Below, piece by piece: positions 1-9,154 of a stretch of 64,000 bases of DNA. The notes beneath the pieces were generated by a model. That model did no database searches and was not told the DNA's origin. It saw nothing but the letters and a program-made list of their open reading frames with translations. Both the position numbers and the translations under genes were made by a program. Each line of letters opens with the position of its first letter. Positions within the stretch are counted from its first letter, which is position 1. The stretch is from Haloarcula halobia (lineage in GTDB: Archaea; Halobacteriota; Halobacteria; Halobacteriales; Haloarculaceae): assembly GCF_029338255.1 (NCBI RefSeq), contig NZ_CP119787.1, positions 1 to 64,000 on the forward strand, written 5' to 3'.

Positions 1-299
1 ACCGAGGTGGTGTCCCAGAAGTGCTCACTGATGCCGAGTCGCTCGACAGACACCGTCTCCGTGCCCAGTTCGTCGCGTGCGGTTCGATGCGCTGCGTCGT
101 CGAGTCGCTCGCCCTTGTAGAGACGGCTTCCCGGCCAGAACCACTCGCCTTTCGCCGGTTCGTTCTGCCGTCTGGTCAGCAGGACGGCGTCGTCGTACTC
201 GACGACGAGGTCGACGCATGGCTGGGCCGTGTATTCGAGACAGGTCGCGAACGTCTCGGTCGGAAGGTACTCGTCGTGAACGTCCGTACCAGTGCTCGT
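1..299 (-). CDS. NUDIX hydrolase, GDP-mannose hydrolase-like, partial at window edge
   Basis: The minus-strand frame continues past base 1, so only the first ~95 residues are present. Residues such as EWFWPGSRLYKGE followed by RTARDELG form the variant NUDIX box typical of GDP-mannose mannosyl hydrolase-like proteins, preceded by a strand with QPCVDLVVEYDD. NUDIX enzymes hydrolyse nucleoside diphosphates linked to another group; this subgroup suggests a nucleotide-sugar substrate, but specificity is inference. No ATG or GTG is visible in this frame near 280-340, so the right boundary is approximate; the start may be shifted by an indel, as elsewhere in this window. The gene diverges from the tRNA immediately to its right. 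Confidence 0.6.
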
Positions 300-373
300 C
301 CGCTCCCGGGAAAGGCCTACGCGTTTCGCAACGATTAAAACCGCAGCACTCGTCGGTGCAGTTGCTATCGCAC

Positions 374-446
374 GGGCCGGTGGGGTAGCCTGGTATCCTT
401 CGGCCTTCGGGTGGCCGTAACCGCGATTCGAATTCGCGCCGGCCCA
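374..446 (+). tRNA. tRNA-Pro (anticodon CGG)
   Basis: A full cloverleaf of 73 nt can be folded. The acceptor stem pairs 374-380 with 439-445, with discriminator A446. The D-arm begins at 383. The anticodon stem CGGCC (401-405) pairs with 413-417 around a 7-nt loop whose anticodon is CGG at 408-410. The T-stem CGCGA pairs with TCGCG around the TTCGAAT loop. CCA is not encoded, as is usual in archaea. The gene decodes CCG. Its 3' end is a likely integration site for the island to the right. Confidence 0.93.
436..446 (+). other. candidate attL: 3' end of tRNA-Pro
   Basis: The last 11 bases of the tRNA (gcgccggccca) occur again in the same orientation at 22157-22167, about 240 bp beyond the start codon of the tyrosine recombinase. 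The match ends exactly at the discriminator base. Archaeal elements with such recombinases commonly integrate into tRNA 3' ends, so these two sites may be attL and attR. Eleven bases is short for an att core, so this is an inference. Confidence 0.4.
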
Positions 447-752
447 CTAAACCTTACGGCCTTTCAGGAGTCGAGGAAAATCGCCAGATAGCGACGGGTT
501 CAGGGTTCGCTTCGCCGCATTGCGCTCCGAGGTTCACACGCACTCACGGCCACAGGCTACGCCGTCCAGCGATTCTAGAGCCGCGACCACTACGCGTCCG
601 AACAGCCACCACACTCCTCGCGCCCGAGCAACCGTGCGCGCCACAGCAACAGCGCTGCCAGGGAGTAACACAGCGGTCTCTCGATGACCATCCTCTCAAA
701 AAGACTCGCAACCTCAGTCGGAAATCGGTGTTAGCGACTGCTCACAGGAGAG
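447..752. other. non-coding stretch downstream of the tRNA
   Basis: About 300 bases between the tRNA and the first island gene. No convincing reading frame, RNA gene or strong repeat is seen. Base composition falls towards the right as the island begins. Confidence 0.5.
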
Positions 753-1177
753 TCATGACCAAGAAAAACCCCTATTATGGGGAGTCTCTGATTCAAATTC
801 GCTCAGCAAGCGAGAACATGATTCTAAGATGTCCGCGCTATCCCTGACGATTCGGAAGTATTCGTCGGAACGGAGGTCATGAACAAGGTCATTTCTAACC
901 TGTCTCACATGTGCCATTTGCCCTACCAAGTCACCGGATAAGACCCCAAACCGCTGTAGCATCTGCTCTTTGTCTGGTTGGCTAAGGTTTTCAAGAAACT
1001 CAACAGTATTATTTGAGTCCTGATAGAACTCATCGACTAACTCTCGTTCGATGATTTCCACAGTATGATCTTCGATGACAACCTGCGTTAATGTAAGAAA
1101 GGGCATCAGTCGGTTAGCGAGGTGGATCTGATATAGTTCTTCAACATAGTGTTCAGTAATTCCTTTTTCAACCCGAT
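753..1177 (-). pseudogene. C-terminal part of IS-split gene (HEPN-like domain)
   Basis: This is the 3' part of a gene whose 5' part lies at 2241-3286. The coding frame runs leftwards from the target-site duplication at 1171-1177 through 21 residues without a start codon, then the in-frame ATG at 1106, to a stop at 753. Joining the two parts through one copy of the 7-bp duplication restores a continuous frame of 487 codons. The C-terminal ~90 residues are helical and contain VRNDLVHD, which fits the R-N-x-x-x-H signature of HEPN ribonuclease-like domains. Function is unknown. A shortened protein could still start at 1106, but that is unlikely to be the native product. Confidence 0.65.
1171..1177. 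repeat. target-site duplication, left copy
   Basis: The 7-mer acccgat directly abuts the left terminal inverted repeat of the insertion sequence and is repeated at 2241-2247 beyond the right end. Confidence 0.9.
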
Positions 1178-1192
1178 GAGCGTGTCATAGAA
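1178..1192 (+). repeat. left terminal inverted repeat of the IS
   Basis: gagcgtgtcatagaa is an exact reverse complement of 2226-2240. Confidence 0.93.
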
Positions 1193-1226
1193 ACGTTCTC
1201 AGAGAAGGAAGCAGGGTGTTGGAACT

Positions 1227-2219
1227 GTGTCTACGAGCGCCAGCACCCTGCAAGACGTAGCTTCGGTAGACGACTTCTTGAATGTCGCGGCTACCGAGAC
1301 AGTCCCGCTGTTCGAGCACCTTGAGTTCGAGTTTCTGCTGAATTACGACGTGTTCGCCCCCGCTTTGAGGGGCGAACACGAGTGCATCAGCCACCAGACC
1401 TCTTTTGCGGCTTTCTGCACTGCTATTACAAGGACATCTACGGAACGCGTCCGGTTGCACGAGAACTCCAACACGGCCTCGTCTGGTACTACTGCGGACT
1501 CGACAAACCTCCATCCAGAGACACGGTTGACCGCTTTCTCACCGACCTCGAACACGTCATCGACGATGTCTTCGACAGGCTCGTCGAGCAGGCCGCCTGT
1601 CGGGGCCTGCTCGACTCGACGTACTCTATCGACTCAACGCACATTGAGGCGATTCAGTACAACGACGCGGCGTCATGGAACTACGATCCAACGGCCGAAG
1701 ATTACTACTACGGCTTCGGCTGTACGATTGTCTCAACCGGTCCAAAGATACCGATTGCAGCGGAGTTCACACAGACCAAGCAAGCAGACCAGGAGACGGC
1801 GATGCGCGTCACGCGTAACGCGCTCGCCGTCGATACACCAATTTGGATGCTCGGAGACAGCGCCTACGACGTCCTCGACTGGCACGACCACCTGCTGGCC
1901 GCAGGGGTCGTGCCAATCACCCCATACAATCCGCGAAACACCGACGACCCGAAAGACATCGAGTACAGGGTCGAAGACCGCATCGAGGAACACAGCCAGG
2001 ACGTACAGGCTGAAACAATCCCTCTTGGACGAGACGTACAACCACCGGACAGGAGTCGAACGGACCAACGACGCAGTCAAGGACTGCGGCCTCGGGCACG
2101 TCCGCGCCCGAGGCCGCGTCCACGCACGAACAGAAGTGTTCCTTGCACTGTGTCTCCGGCTCGTCGTTGCAATCACCAACTACGACCGAGGAAACGAACC
2201 GGGCTGTGAGAAGCCATGA
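1227..2219 (+). pseudogene. IS transposase (DDE), frameshifted twice
   Basis: Translation starts at a GTG at 1227. The frame continues to about 1380, where the conserved sequence (QPPDLFCGFLHCYYKDIYG) moves to another frame. It returns to the first frame near 2005-2015, where LLDETYNHRTGVERTNDAV begins. Catalytic acids are visible: D in SIDSTHIEA, D in LGDSAYD and E in TGVERTND. The restored product is about 330 residues and would catalyse cut-and-paste transposition. With two frame breaks it is either inactive or affected by sequence errors; its perfect ends and duplication suggest recent insertion, which favours error. Confidence 0.85.
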
Positions 2220-2225
2220 GATGGA

Positions 2226-2240
2226 TTCTATGACACGCTC
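2226..2240 (-). repeat. right terminal inverted repeat of the IS
   Basis: ttctatgacacgctc is the exact reverse complement of 1178-1192. Confidence 0.93.
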
Positions 2241-2247
2241 ACCCGAT
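2241..2247. repeat. target-site duplication, right copy
   Basis: acccgat adjoins the right inverted repeat and matches 1171-1177. Confidence 0.9.
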
Positions 2248-3286
2248 CGTTGATGGCTCTCTCCAATTCAGGATCAGAAGGAGAGATGTCCTCATATCCA
2301 GAGATATATTCAATCAAAGTCTCTGAATTGATGATCCAGCGGAGGGTGGCGCGGGAGTCGAACACGATCCAGGGTTCGAAGCGGTATTTCTGGCTGAGCG
2401 TCCAGAGTTTCTGGAACGTGCTGAGATGGAGGTCCATGTTATGATGCCCAGTCATGACCTCGGCAATAATCGCGCGAGCACCCGGGAGGTGGGCACCGAG
2501 GTCAACATTGTACCCGCCGGGAAATGAGACGTAGGTGTTGATGTCTGCGTCCTTCGTGAGAGCGAGATGTAGCGCCGTGGTGCCGACGCCGACGCGGTGC
2601 GGGAGGAGTTCTAGCGAATCACCGGTCATTGCGGGGAGGTCAGAGTGGAGATGCAGCATTTTCTTGCCCTTCAGCGTCGGTGCCCAGGAGACTTGGCGGC
2701 GAAGGATACGTTTTGTCTGGAGGTGGGCATCGGTCAGTTCTGAGATATCGAACCAGGGGTAGTCGCCAAAGGCATTCTGGAGTTGCCGGTCGTGTTCCGT
2801 GAGCGAGGCGTGGAGCGGGTCAAGAGCGCTGGTGGGGATCGATCCGAGGAATTCGGTTGGTCGTGGGATTTTGTCGAGGATTAGGTGTGTCCCGTTCACG
2901 AACTCGCCGTTCCACAGACGGACCATCCGTTCAGCGCCTTCCTTGAGATCACCGCTCAGCGTGACACCTGGGCGTTTGTGTGCGGGAAGTTCCCGCGGAT
3001 CGAGATCTGTGTTCGGCCCATCACTCGGCCGGCGTTTGAAAATCCCCTTGTAGTGGCCAGGGCTGATCCAGACTGCGGTCGCGGTGTCGCCCATCATGCT
3101 GTACATCGGGGTCAGCTGATCGAGGTCGTTGCCCCCGACGTTTCCTTTGTCGTACCAAAGGGGGTAGACTCGGGGATCCGGTTCGACCGGTGTTGGATCG
3201 TAATCGACGATCAAGCTGTACGTCGCCTTATCCGCTGGGTGGATGAGACGGAAATCGTGGTCGTCGTAGGGGTTGCCAGAGGGCAT
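2241..3286 (-). pseudogene. N-terminal part of IS-split gene (possible PD-(D/E)XK-like domain)
   Basis: The frame begins with ATG at 3286 (MPSGNPYDDHDF) and runs for 349 codons into the duplication at 2241-2247; the open frame then ends four codons inside the IS at 2228. Joined to 753-1170 it gives a 487-residue protein. I do not recognise the family by name. Around residues 260-320 there is an Asp in YNVDLGAHL, then AIIAEVMTG, then PWIVFDSR. This resembles the D...E-x-x spacing of PD-(D/E)XK nucleases, but the usual Lys is Thr, so the call is weak. It is the first gene of the island and diverges from the exonuclease remnant at 3624. Confidence 0.6.
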
Positions 3287-3623
3287 GATTGGAGGTGGTT
3301 AGTTGATGGTCTCGTTGCCGGCTGCCTGCGGAGGACTGCATCGCTGTGTAGACAAGGCGTTGAGAAAAGGGTTAGACCCCGGTATTCGACCGTATTTGGG
3401 GCTCTATCCGTGTTTGAGAAGATGGAAACCGCCGGAAATAACGGGGAATTGCACCTCCGAGTTCGGAGGGGCGGGTGAGCCCGATACGTAGCTTTTCTTC
3501 GCTCACTTCCTCGGGCGAATTCTGTTTGATTCCGGTGCTATCCCTCGATTTCCATAGATACCGTGAAACGGCAAATGGCCAGCGTTTATACCGCTGTCAA
3601 AACTACAATTTGATACGATAGGG
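3287..3623. promoter_or_regulatory. divergent intergenic region with likely promoters
   Basis: About 340 bases separate two divergently transcribed genes. For the rightward gene a TATA-like gtttata (about 3584-3590) lies about 36 bp before its ATG at 3624. No unambiguous TATA box is seen for the leftward gene. No supported gene lies inside. Confidence 0.45.
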
Positions 3624-4313
3624 ATGCTAGCAATAGACATTGAAACGGTACCAGCCGACCCCGATGCAAATGATACCGATCCCGACTTCCTCAACAGCCG
3701 GGAGTTTAGGTTCCTGGGGTCGGTCTCGGTGTCCGATCACGCGAAACAGACGGCCGCGAGATCGAGGTGCTCTTCCGCGAAGACATCGACGAGCACTCGG
3801 AAGTCCGCCTCCTCAAGCGCATCTGCGACTGGATTCAGCAGTACGACATCGACACCATCGTCACGTATAACGGGACGAGCTTCGACTTCCGACACCTCCT
3901 CGGTCGCGCTGAAATCCTGGCGGAGAAAACCAACGCTGAGCAGTTGCCTGCGACAGTCGCTAAGTCCTTATCGCTGCCGTCACATCGTGACCTCTTCCTT
4001 GAGTACCGGCGTCGTCACGATTCGTGGGCCTCGCTCGAAGAGGCACTCGACGAGTACGGACTCGACGTGCCAGACCCGGTGTACTGGGACGACGAGAAAG
4101 TCACAAACTCGCGGATCCCACAACTCGGTGCTGACTATCTCTGTGGCCGAGCCGGACTGTCCCCCGACGTCCCGGTTGACGAAGCTCGAGGAAGTCCTCC
4201 GGGAGTACACGCGACGAGACATCGAACCCCTGTTCGACCTCGCCGGCGAGATGGAAATCGGGCGACTGCAACGCAGGTGGCAAGAGAAAGCCCTCGCCGG
4301 CGCCGAGTGGTAA
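3624..4313 (+). pseudogene. DEDD-type 3'-5' exonuclease (RNase H-like), frameshifted
   Basis: The start MLAIDIETVPADPD supplies the first catalytic D-x-E of the DnaQ/PolB-type exonuclease fold. The frame then breaks around 3735-3760 and resumes with LFREDIDEHSEVRLLKRI, followed by IVTYNGTSFDFRHL (second motif, N-x(3)FD). A second break at about 4150-4190 returns to the first frame, where LREYTRRDIEPLF carries the third acidic motif. The restored length is about 230 residues. The family resembles predicted 3'-5' exonucleases related to the proofreading domain of family-B polymerases. It would trim single-stranded DNA or RNA ends. With two breaks it is marked as broken, although sequencing error is possible. 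Confidence 0.75.
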
Positions 4314-4459
4314 AAGATAGAAAACCAATGATCGCTGAACGTCGAGAACCTCGAGGAACACCGATGGCCAGCTCGGCCGTACCTCGCCTCGAAATCCAGC
4401 TACACGCACTCTCACCACCGGACAATGATTGAAACATCGATCATGCCGGCGTCGTCATC

Positions 4460-4813
4460 GTGCACACGGTCGATCGCGCCGGTCGGGAAGCATGGTACAC
4501 AGCGAAGCGACATCCGGCCCCGCCCAATGGTGGGCGGGTTGAGGACATCCTCATCGACATCGACGGCACGATCCCGCGGTATACGATAGAACAGCTCCGG
4601 GAGCGCGGCATCGGTGTCGTCGGTCCGCGAGCCGCCCGTCCACAGCGATATGCACCAGAATACCGGCACCAGCCGACAGCCAGCGTAATGAGACTGGCAA
4701 GGAGAGCACGCGCGCCCCGTGTTCCGACGGGTCGCGGCCTCGGTGTGATCGCAGCGCCGAAGGGTCACTGCGAGTGTCATCGTCCCACTCAGCGTGACGC
4801 TACAGATGGGTGA
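4460..4813 (+). CDS. small hypothetical protein, uncertain
   Basis: A frame opening at GTG 4460 codes for a sequence with plausible protein character for its first ~60 residues (for example RVEDILIDIDGTIPRYTIEQ). In-frame residues before the GTG (about 4431-4459) also look coding but lack a start, and an ATG at about 4425 lies in another frame, so a one-base error may hide the real start. The last third is Arg/Pro-rich and less convincing. No family is recognised. The gap 4314-4835 contains nothing else that I can support. Confidence 0.35.
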   Translation: MHTVDRAGREAWYTAKRHPAPPNGGRVEDILIDIDGTIPRYTIEQLRERGIGVVGPRAARPQRYAPEYRHQPTASVMRLARRARAPRVPTGRGLGVIAAPKGHCECHRPTQRDATDG

Positions 4814-4835
4814 ATAGCGGTGACCCGTTCTGGAC

Positions 4836-6198
4836 TCAGATGACGCCTGTCGAAACAAGGATACCGACGATGGAAACGATCAGTAGTAGAGCCGCACTGG
4901 CGGTGAGCGACTTGTTCTCCATCGCTTTCTGGTGGACCGGCATTGCGGCGTACTCGTCACGGAACGTTTCCAGGTTGTCGTCATCGTAGAAGTACTTCGT
5001 TTTCAGGGCGAAGCGTTCTGTGACGGCGCACCCAGTACAGACTGGGGTTTGTTCCAGCCGTTCGGTCTTAATGTGAGAGGGGCAGTTGATACTCCCGCAG
5101 TTCGCGCAATACGTATAAGTGGATGCTGAGTCATCGTCGCAGTGGACACACCGATGAATGCCGTCGTCGTCGGTAACCCGTGACGGGCCCGCAGCGTAGT
5201 ATTCGTAAGGGTAGGAGTACTGCTGGAGCTGGACGGACTGTCTGATATTCGGGAGATACACTGGCTCGATGGATTGCACTGAGATATCGGACTGGTTGGG
5301 TTCGCAGGTCTTGTCGTATGTGACGTTGTTGTCGCCGGTATAGGTGACCGTCGTTGTGTGATAGTCTTGGAGGCGTTCGATGGCCCACTCCTTATACTCG
5401 GTTTCAGTCTGTCCGAAGCGGCGAACCTCGATGTCGTCAAAGAGGTCACTGAATCGTTCTTCGTCGAGATCGATCGTTTGGCGAAGATTGCTGGTCACTA
5501 ACTCTCCGATGTCAGTATCCAGGATTTCTGGCTGCTGACGCTCGGCCCGAACGACGAATGTATTCGTCTCGTTGATTCGGTGGATGACGCCAACAGAGGT
5601 CTCGAAGACGGCGTTCGTCTGTGCGGTTATCGAGAGTACAGGTTCGAAGTCGAACTCGAGCAGTCGGCGTGGGGATGTCGTCTGCGTCGATATTTTCGAT
5701 GTCTTGGAATGCTTCGCGGACGGGAGCGGCAAGGTCGTTCGTCGGGTCGAACGGGCGGAGTGTTTCGTCACACAGGATTTCGATGCGGCCGTTGTAGAGA
5801 TCGAGTCCAACATCATCAGCGATGTCGCGGAGGTCGGTCCCGTCGATGAGTTCGATGGGGAAGGGGTCGTCGTTTTGCTCAAGTTCTGTTGCGTACTCTT
5901 GAGCAGGGTTCGTGAACCGCCCGGTGGTCACGACCATCCCTCGTTTCGGCCCGTCGTAGTCGTAGGTAGCGATGGCAGAGTGGAGTTTCTGGACGACAGG
6001 ACGACCGACTGCATCGGTGTGTTTGCATTCAACGACGACAGCGCGACGGGTTCCGTCCACGACTTCTTCCATGACGAGGTCGCGTCCCTCGTCGGCTGTC
6101 TTGGCGGCTTGATGAACGTTCTCGTAGCCGAGGTTCCGGAACACATCTTCCATGAGGTCCTCGAATTCGAACCCGGAGAAGTCATCGAGGATCGCCAT
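4836..6198 (-). CDS. Mrr-type restriction endonuclease with zinc ribbon and membrane anchor (frame broken)
   Basis: The start at 6198 (MAILDDFSGFEFEDLMEDVF) leads an Mrr_cat-type nuclease domain. D40 in DEGRDLV and E57-x-K59 in VVVECKHT are the PD-(D/E)XK residues, followed by VGRPVVQKL, which is typical of Mrr proteins. A frameshift near 5660-5675 breaks the frame; it resumes with LLEFDFEPVLSI. The middle part is unassigned. Near the C-terminus four CxxC-type pairs (CVHCDD, CANCGS, CPSH, CTGC) indicate zinc ribbons, and the last ~20 residues (SAALLLIVSIVGILVSTGV) form one membrane helix. The restored protein is about 453 residues. Mrr enzymes cleave modified or foreign DNA; the membrane anchor suggests action at the cell envelope, which is inference. 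Confidence 0.8.
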
Positions 6199-6377
6199 CA
6201 GTGTGAACGTTCCAGTTATGTTTGTCCTATTACTTGAAAATTTTCTGTCGCGTATCGTGTTGTATGCGCTTTGATCCTAAGGGTCGAAGAAGAGTACCCC
6301 AGATTCGAAGGGCGGAGCCGGTGAACGAGCAATTAATACGCTATATATAATATTAATTATCCATTCAGCGGCTATAT

Positions 6378-7170
6378 TTATTTCTCATCCGGTTCGAATT
6401 GACTCTCTTCTTCGGGAATATTCGCAAAGGAACTAGATTTGAACAATTCTCGCAAATCTGGATCTTTGCCTACTCTATCAAGTATTACCAATTGATCTGA
6501 TCTGAATACCCTGTCATTCGTTTGATCTCCGATCTGGTCTTTTGCTTCTACCCACATTCGACATCCAAACTCGCCGGTATCGTGCTTATGCCTGAGCCTC
6601 GAAATTAGGAAAATAATGTCATGATACATCGGGTTCTCTCCCTCTTGCTTCACCTGAACTTTCGGTTTTGCCTGGAACTTAACTCGCCTCTGCTCGTCCG
6701 AGTGCATTGGTTCTATTGTAGCCAGGTGCAGCAGAATCGACTCTTTCCATATTTTCTTTCCCCACTGAAAATGTTGTATCGTCATCCTGCTTGTCAGGGA
6801 AAATTTCAGTACATAATCGGATATTAGTTAACTCAGAACGTGTGTAGTTAGAGAGCGTCAAAACAAGGAAATCACCATCATAATCAACATCCTCTATTCG
6901 AATATCGCCCTGTAGCTCATACCGATGAAGTTTCCGTTGTTCGTCCAATATATTCTTTTGTTGAAGGTATAGGATAACTAATCCAGCACTTAGTAATGTA
7001 CCAAATGCCGTATCGAAGGCTGTTAGCCCTTCCATCAGAGAAATTGGCGCTTTGGATGGGGTCAAAGTGATTATCCCGAATCCCAGTAAAAGATATATAC
7101 CAAGACCGATACCCAAAAGAATCACAGCTATAATTAGCAAGAGCGAATTGAATCTTGAGGAGCCACTCAT
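6378..7170 (-). CDS. two-helix membrane protein of unknown function (frame broken)
   Basis: The start at 7170 (MSGSSRFNSLLLIIAVIL) gives two N-terminal membrane helices (residues ~8-35 and ~50-67). A cytosolic part with short strands follows (IRIEDVDYDGDFLVLTLSN), resembling C-terminal beta domains of small membrane sensor proteins. The frame breaks near 6730 and resumes with LATIEPMHSDEQRRVKF to a stop at 6378; restored length is about 263 residues. No family is recognised. The gene and its flanks are much more AT-rich than the rest of the window, which supports recent acquisition. It lies downstream of herA on the same strand but is separated from it by about 180 bp. Confidence 0.6.
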
Positions 7171-7347
7171 AATCTGGATTTTTGCAGCTTACCTTCAAAT
7201 AAATGAGTAACCTGTACTGAACACTCACAGATGACCGCTATGGGGGTTGGGAGGCACTTCTATGACGCGCTGCGAAGGTCGCCAGTTTCGGACTCCCGGG
7301 AAGGTGTATCATCAACGCTACCGGGAATAGTGGGAGATCCCGTGGAA

Positions 7348-9148
7348 TTAGTTTGAGTGGTTAGTCACGCAGACATCTAACCCTTGAACTTCGACTGGGC
7401 GGACGTCTGGCGCGTCCACGACTGCTTGGCCCTTGTCGAAGGTGACAATCTGGTCTTCGTAGTCAGCAGGGATGCGGATACGCTCGACTACCTCAGGTTG
7501 GAGACCGAGATAGATTCGGGTGTTCGTCTGTTTGAGGATTTCATCGTCGATGTCCTGCGGATTCTGCGTGACCATGTAGAGGCCGAATTTGTCTTTCCGG
7601 CCGCGTTTCGCTGCCTGGCGGAAGTTCTGGACGAGATATTGCTCGCGGGGACGATCTGTGCTGGAGAGGTATTCGTGGGCCTCGTCGACGCAGAGGAGCA
7701 GCGGCGTTCCTTTGATTTGGGGATGTTCGACGCCGGTGTCGATCTTGTTCTCGACGATGTGGGTCATCAAGGCCAGGAGAACTAACTTCTCGGTTTCACC
7801 GCGAAGGTGGCCGGTCGGGACGACGGTTACCTGGCCGCGATTGAACATATCGTTCGTGTATTCGTCGAGACTGGTGGTTCCGTGGTCGAAGACACGGTCG
7901 TAGATGGGGCCAGTGACGCGGCGTTCGACCGCGGCGAGAATGTTGTCGTTATCGACGATCTGGTCACCGTTCAGATCGAGCCAGGTCTCGAAGTCGTTGT
8001 ACGTCGGCTCGTCGTCGCTGTCGTCGTCGAATCGACCGAAGTACGCGTTGAGGACGTTCCGAATCGCGTTGAACGTCGGGTCTTTCGGTCGTGACGAGAG
8101 CAGGAGTTGAGGGCGGTTTTCGACAACGGAGAAGGGGATACCGAAAGTGCGGGTGTCATCGAGTGTCGGCTGGCTATTCGCTGTGACTGGTGCGAAGACT
8201 TGGAGATCGTCGTCCAGACCGCCAACGGCGACGCCCTTATCCTCAAGTTCTCGGGCCTTTTCCAGAGAGTTCCGGGTTGTCATCACGCATTTCGACGTAT
8301 TCGTCCTCGGGATCGATGACGAACAGATTCAGATAGCGGTGACGGATGTCATCGTCAATGCCGAACGCTTCCTGCTCCTCGGGCGGGACTTCGATTGGGT
8401 ATTGTTTCGAGACGGCGCACTGCCGGAGGATATTCTTCGAGAAATGCGTTTTCCCCTTCCCAGTGCTGCCCGCGACGAGGACGTGGCGGAAGATTGCGGG
8501 TTCGCCTTCGTCAGCGGTTCCGTCTGTTGAGTTCGGGTTCGATAGAAGGTACGTGAGCGGGTTCTCATCGTTGGGGACGAGGTCACCGCTAACGGCCATG
8601 TCGCCTATGTAGATGCCGTCACTGGGGATATTGAGGCCGACGCGGAGAACTTCTTCGTCCTCAATAAGATGGACATCTTCTCCGGGTTTCGGCGGTCGAT
8701 CGACGGTCTGTCTGGTGAGGGCATCTTCGACGCGGTCGTGCTCGACGATGGCGATCGGGTCGAGATGGGAGACGTAGGCGAGGTTTTGTTCGCCGAAGTC
8801 ACTGTAGCCGCCGCCATCGACCCAGTCATTGATTTCGGTGATCGGTCGGTATTCGAGGCGGTCAATCGCGGCGAGGAGGACTTCGTCTTCGTTCGGCTCG
8901 GTTGTCGCGTCAGGGTAGGGGATGCAGACGTAGTTGCCGACGCGGAGACCGTCGCGTTCGTGCTGGTCGATATAGGCGATAATCTGCATTTCGCTCCGCC
9001 CGACGAACAACTGTGAGTCTTTGAGCGCAACGTGTCCAAGACTGTCGTCGCCGAGAACAGGGTCTGCCATCGCTTCGTCCTCAGGTTCGGCCGCAATACT
9101 GTTTTGGTCGCCGTACTTTGCTGCGATGTCGTCTGTTGAATCAGTCAT
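7348..9148 (-). CDS. herA: HerA-type hexameric ATPase/DNA translocase (frame broken)
   Basis: The start at 9148 gives a ~180-residue N-terminal HAS-barrel-like region. Walker A AGSTGKGKTHFSKN follows near residue 230, then VIDPEDEY. The frame breaks near 8270 and continues with LEKARELEDKGVAVGGL. Walker B LLLCVDEAHEYL and KRGRKDKFGLYMVTQNP (sensor/arginine-finger region) follow. Restored length is about 600 residues, within the HerA range. HerA pumps DNA and works with the nuclease NurA to resect double-strand ends opened by Mre11-Rad50. It is the last gene of a four-gene unit, six bases after nurA. Use in antiviral defence rather than housekeeping repair is an inference from the island context. 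Confidence 0.88.
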
Positions 9149-9154
9149 TGTGGA

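Larger units (their letters stand above)
1178..2240 (+). mobile_element. complete insertion sequence, 1063 bp, DDE transposase type
   Basis: The element is bounded by exact 15-bp inverted repeats (1178-1192 and 2226-2240; imperfect similarity continues inwards) and flanked by 7-bp direct repeats. It contains one transposase gene covering nearly its whole length. Size, single ORF and DDE residues fit the IS4/IS5-like insertion sequences common in haloarchaea; the exact family is not assigned here. It is inserted inside an unrelated gene and is oriented opposite to it. Confidence 0.93.
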
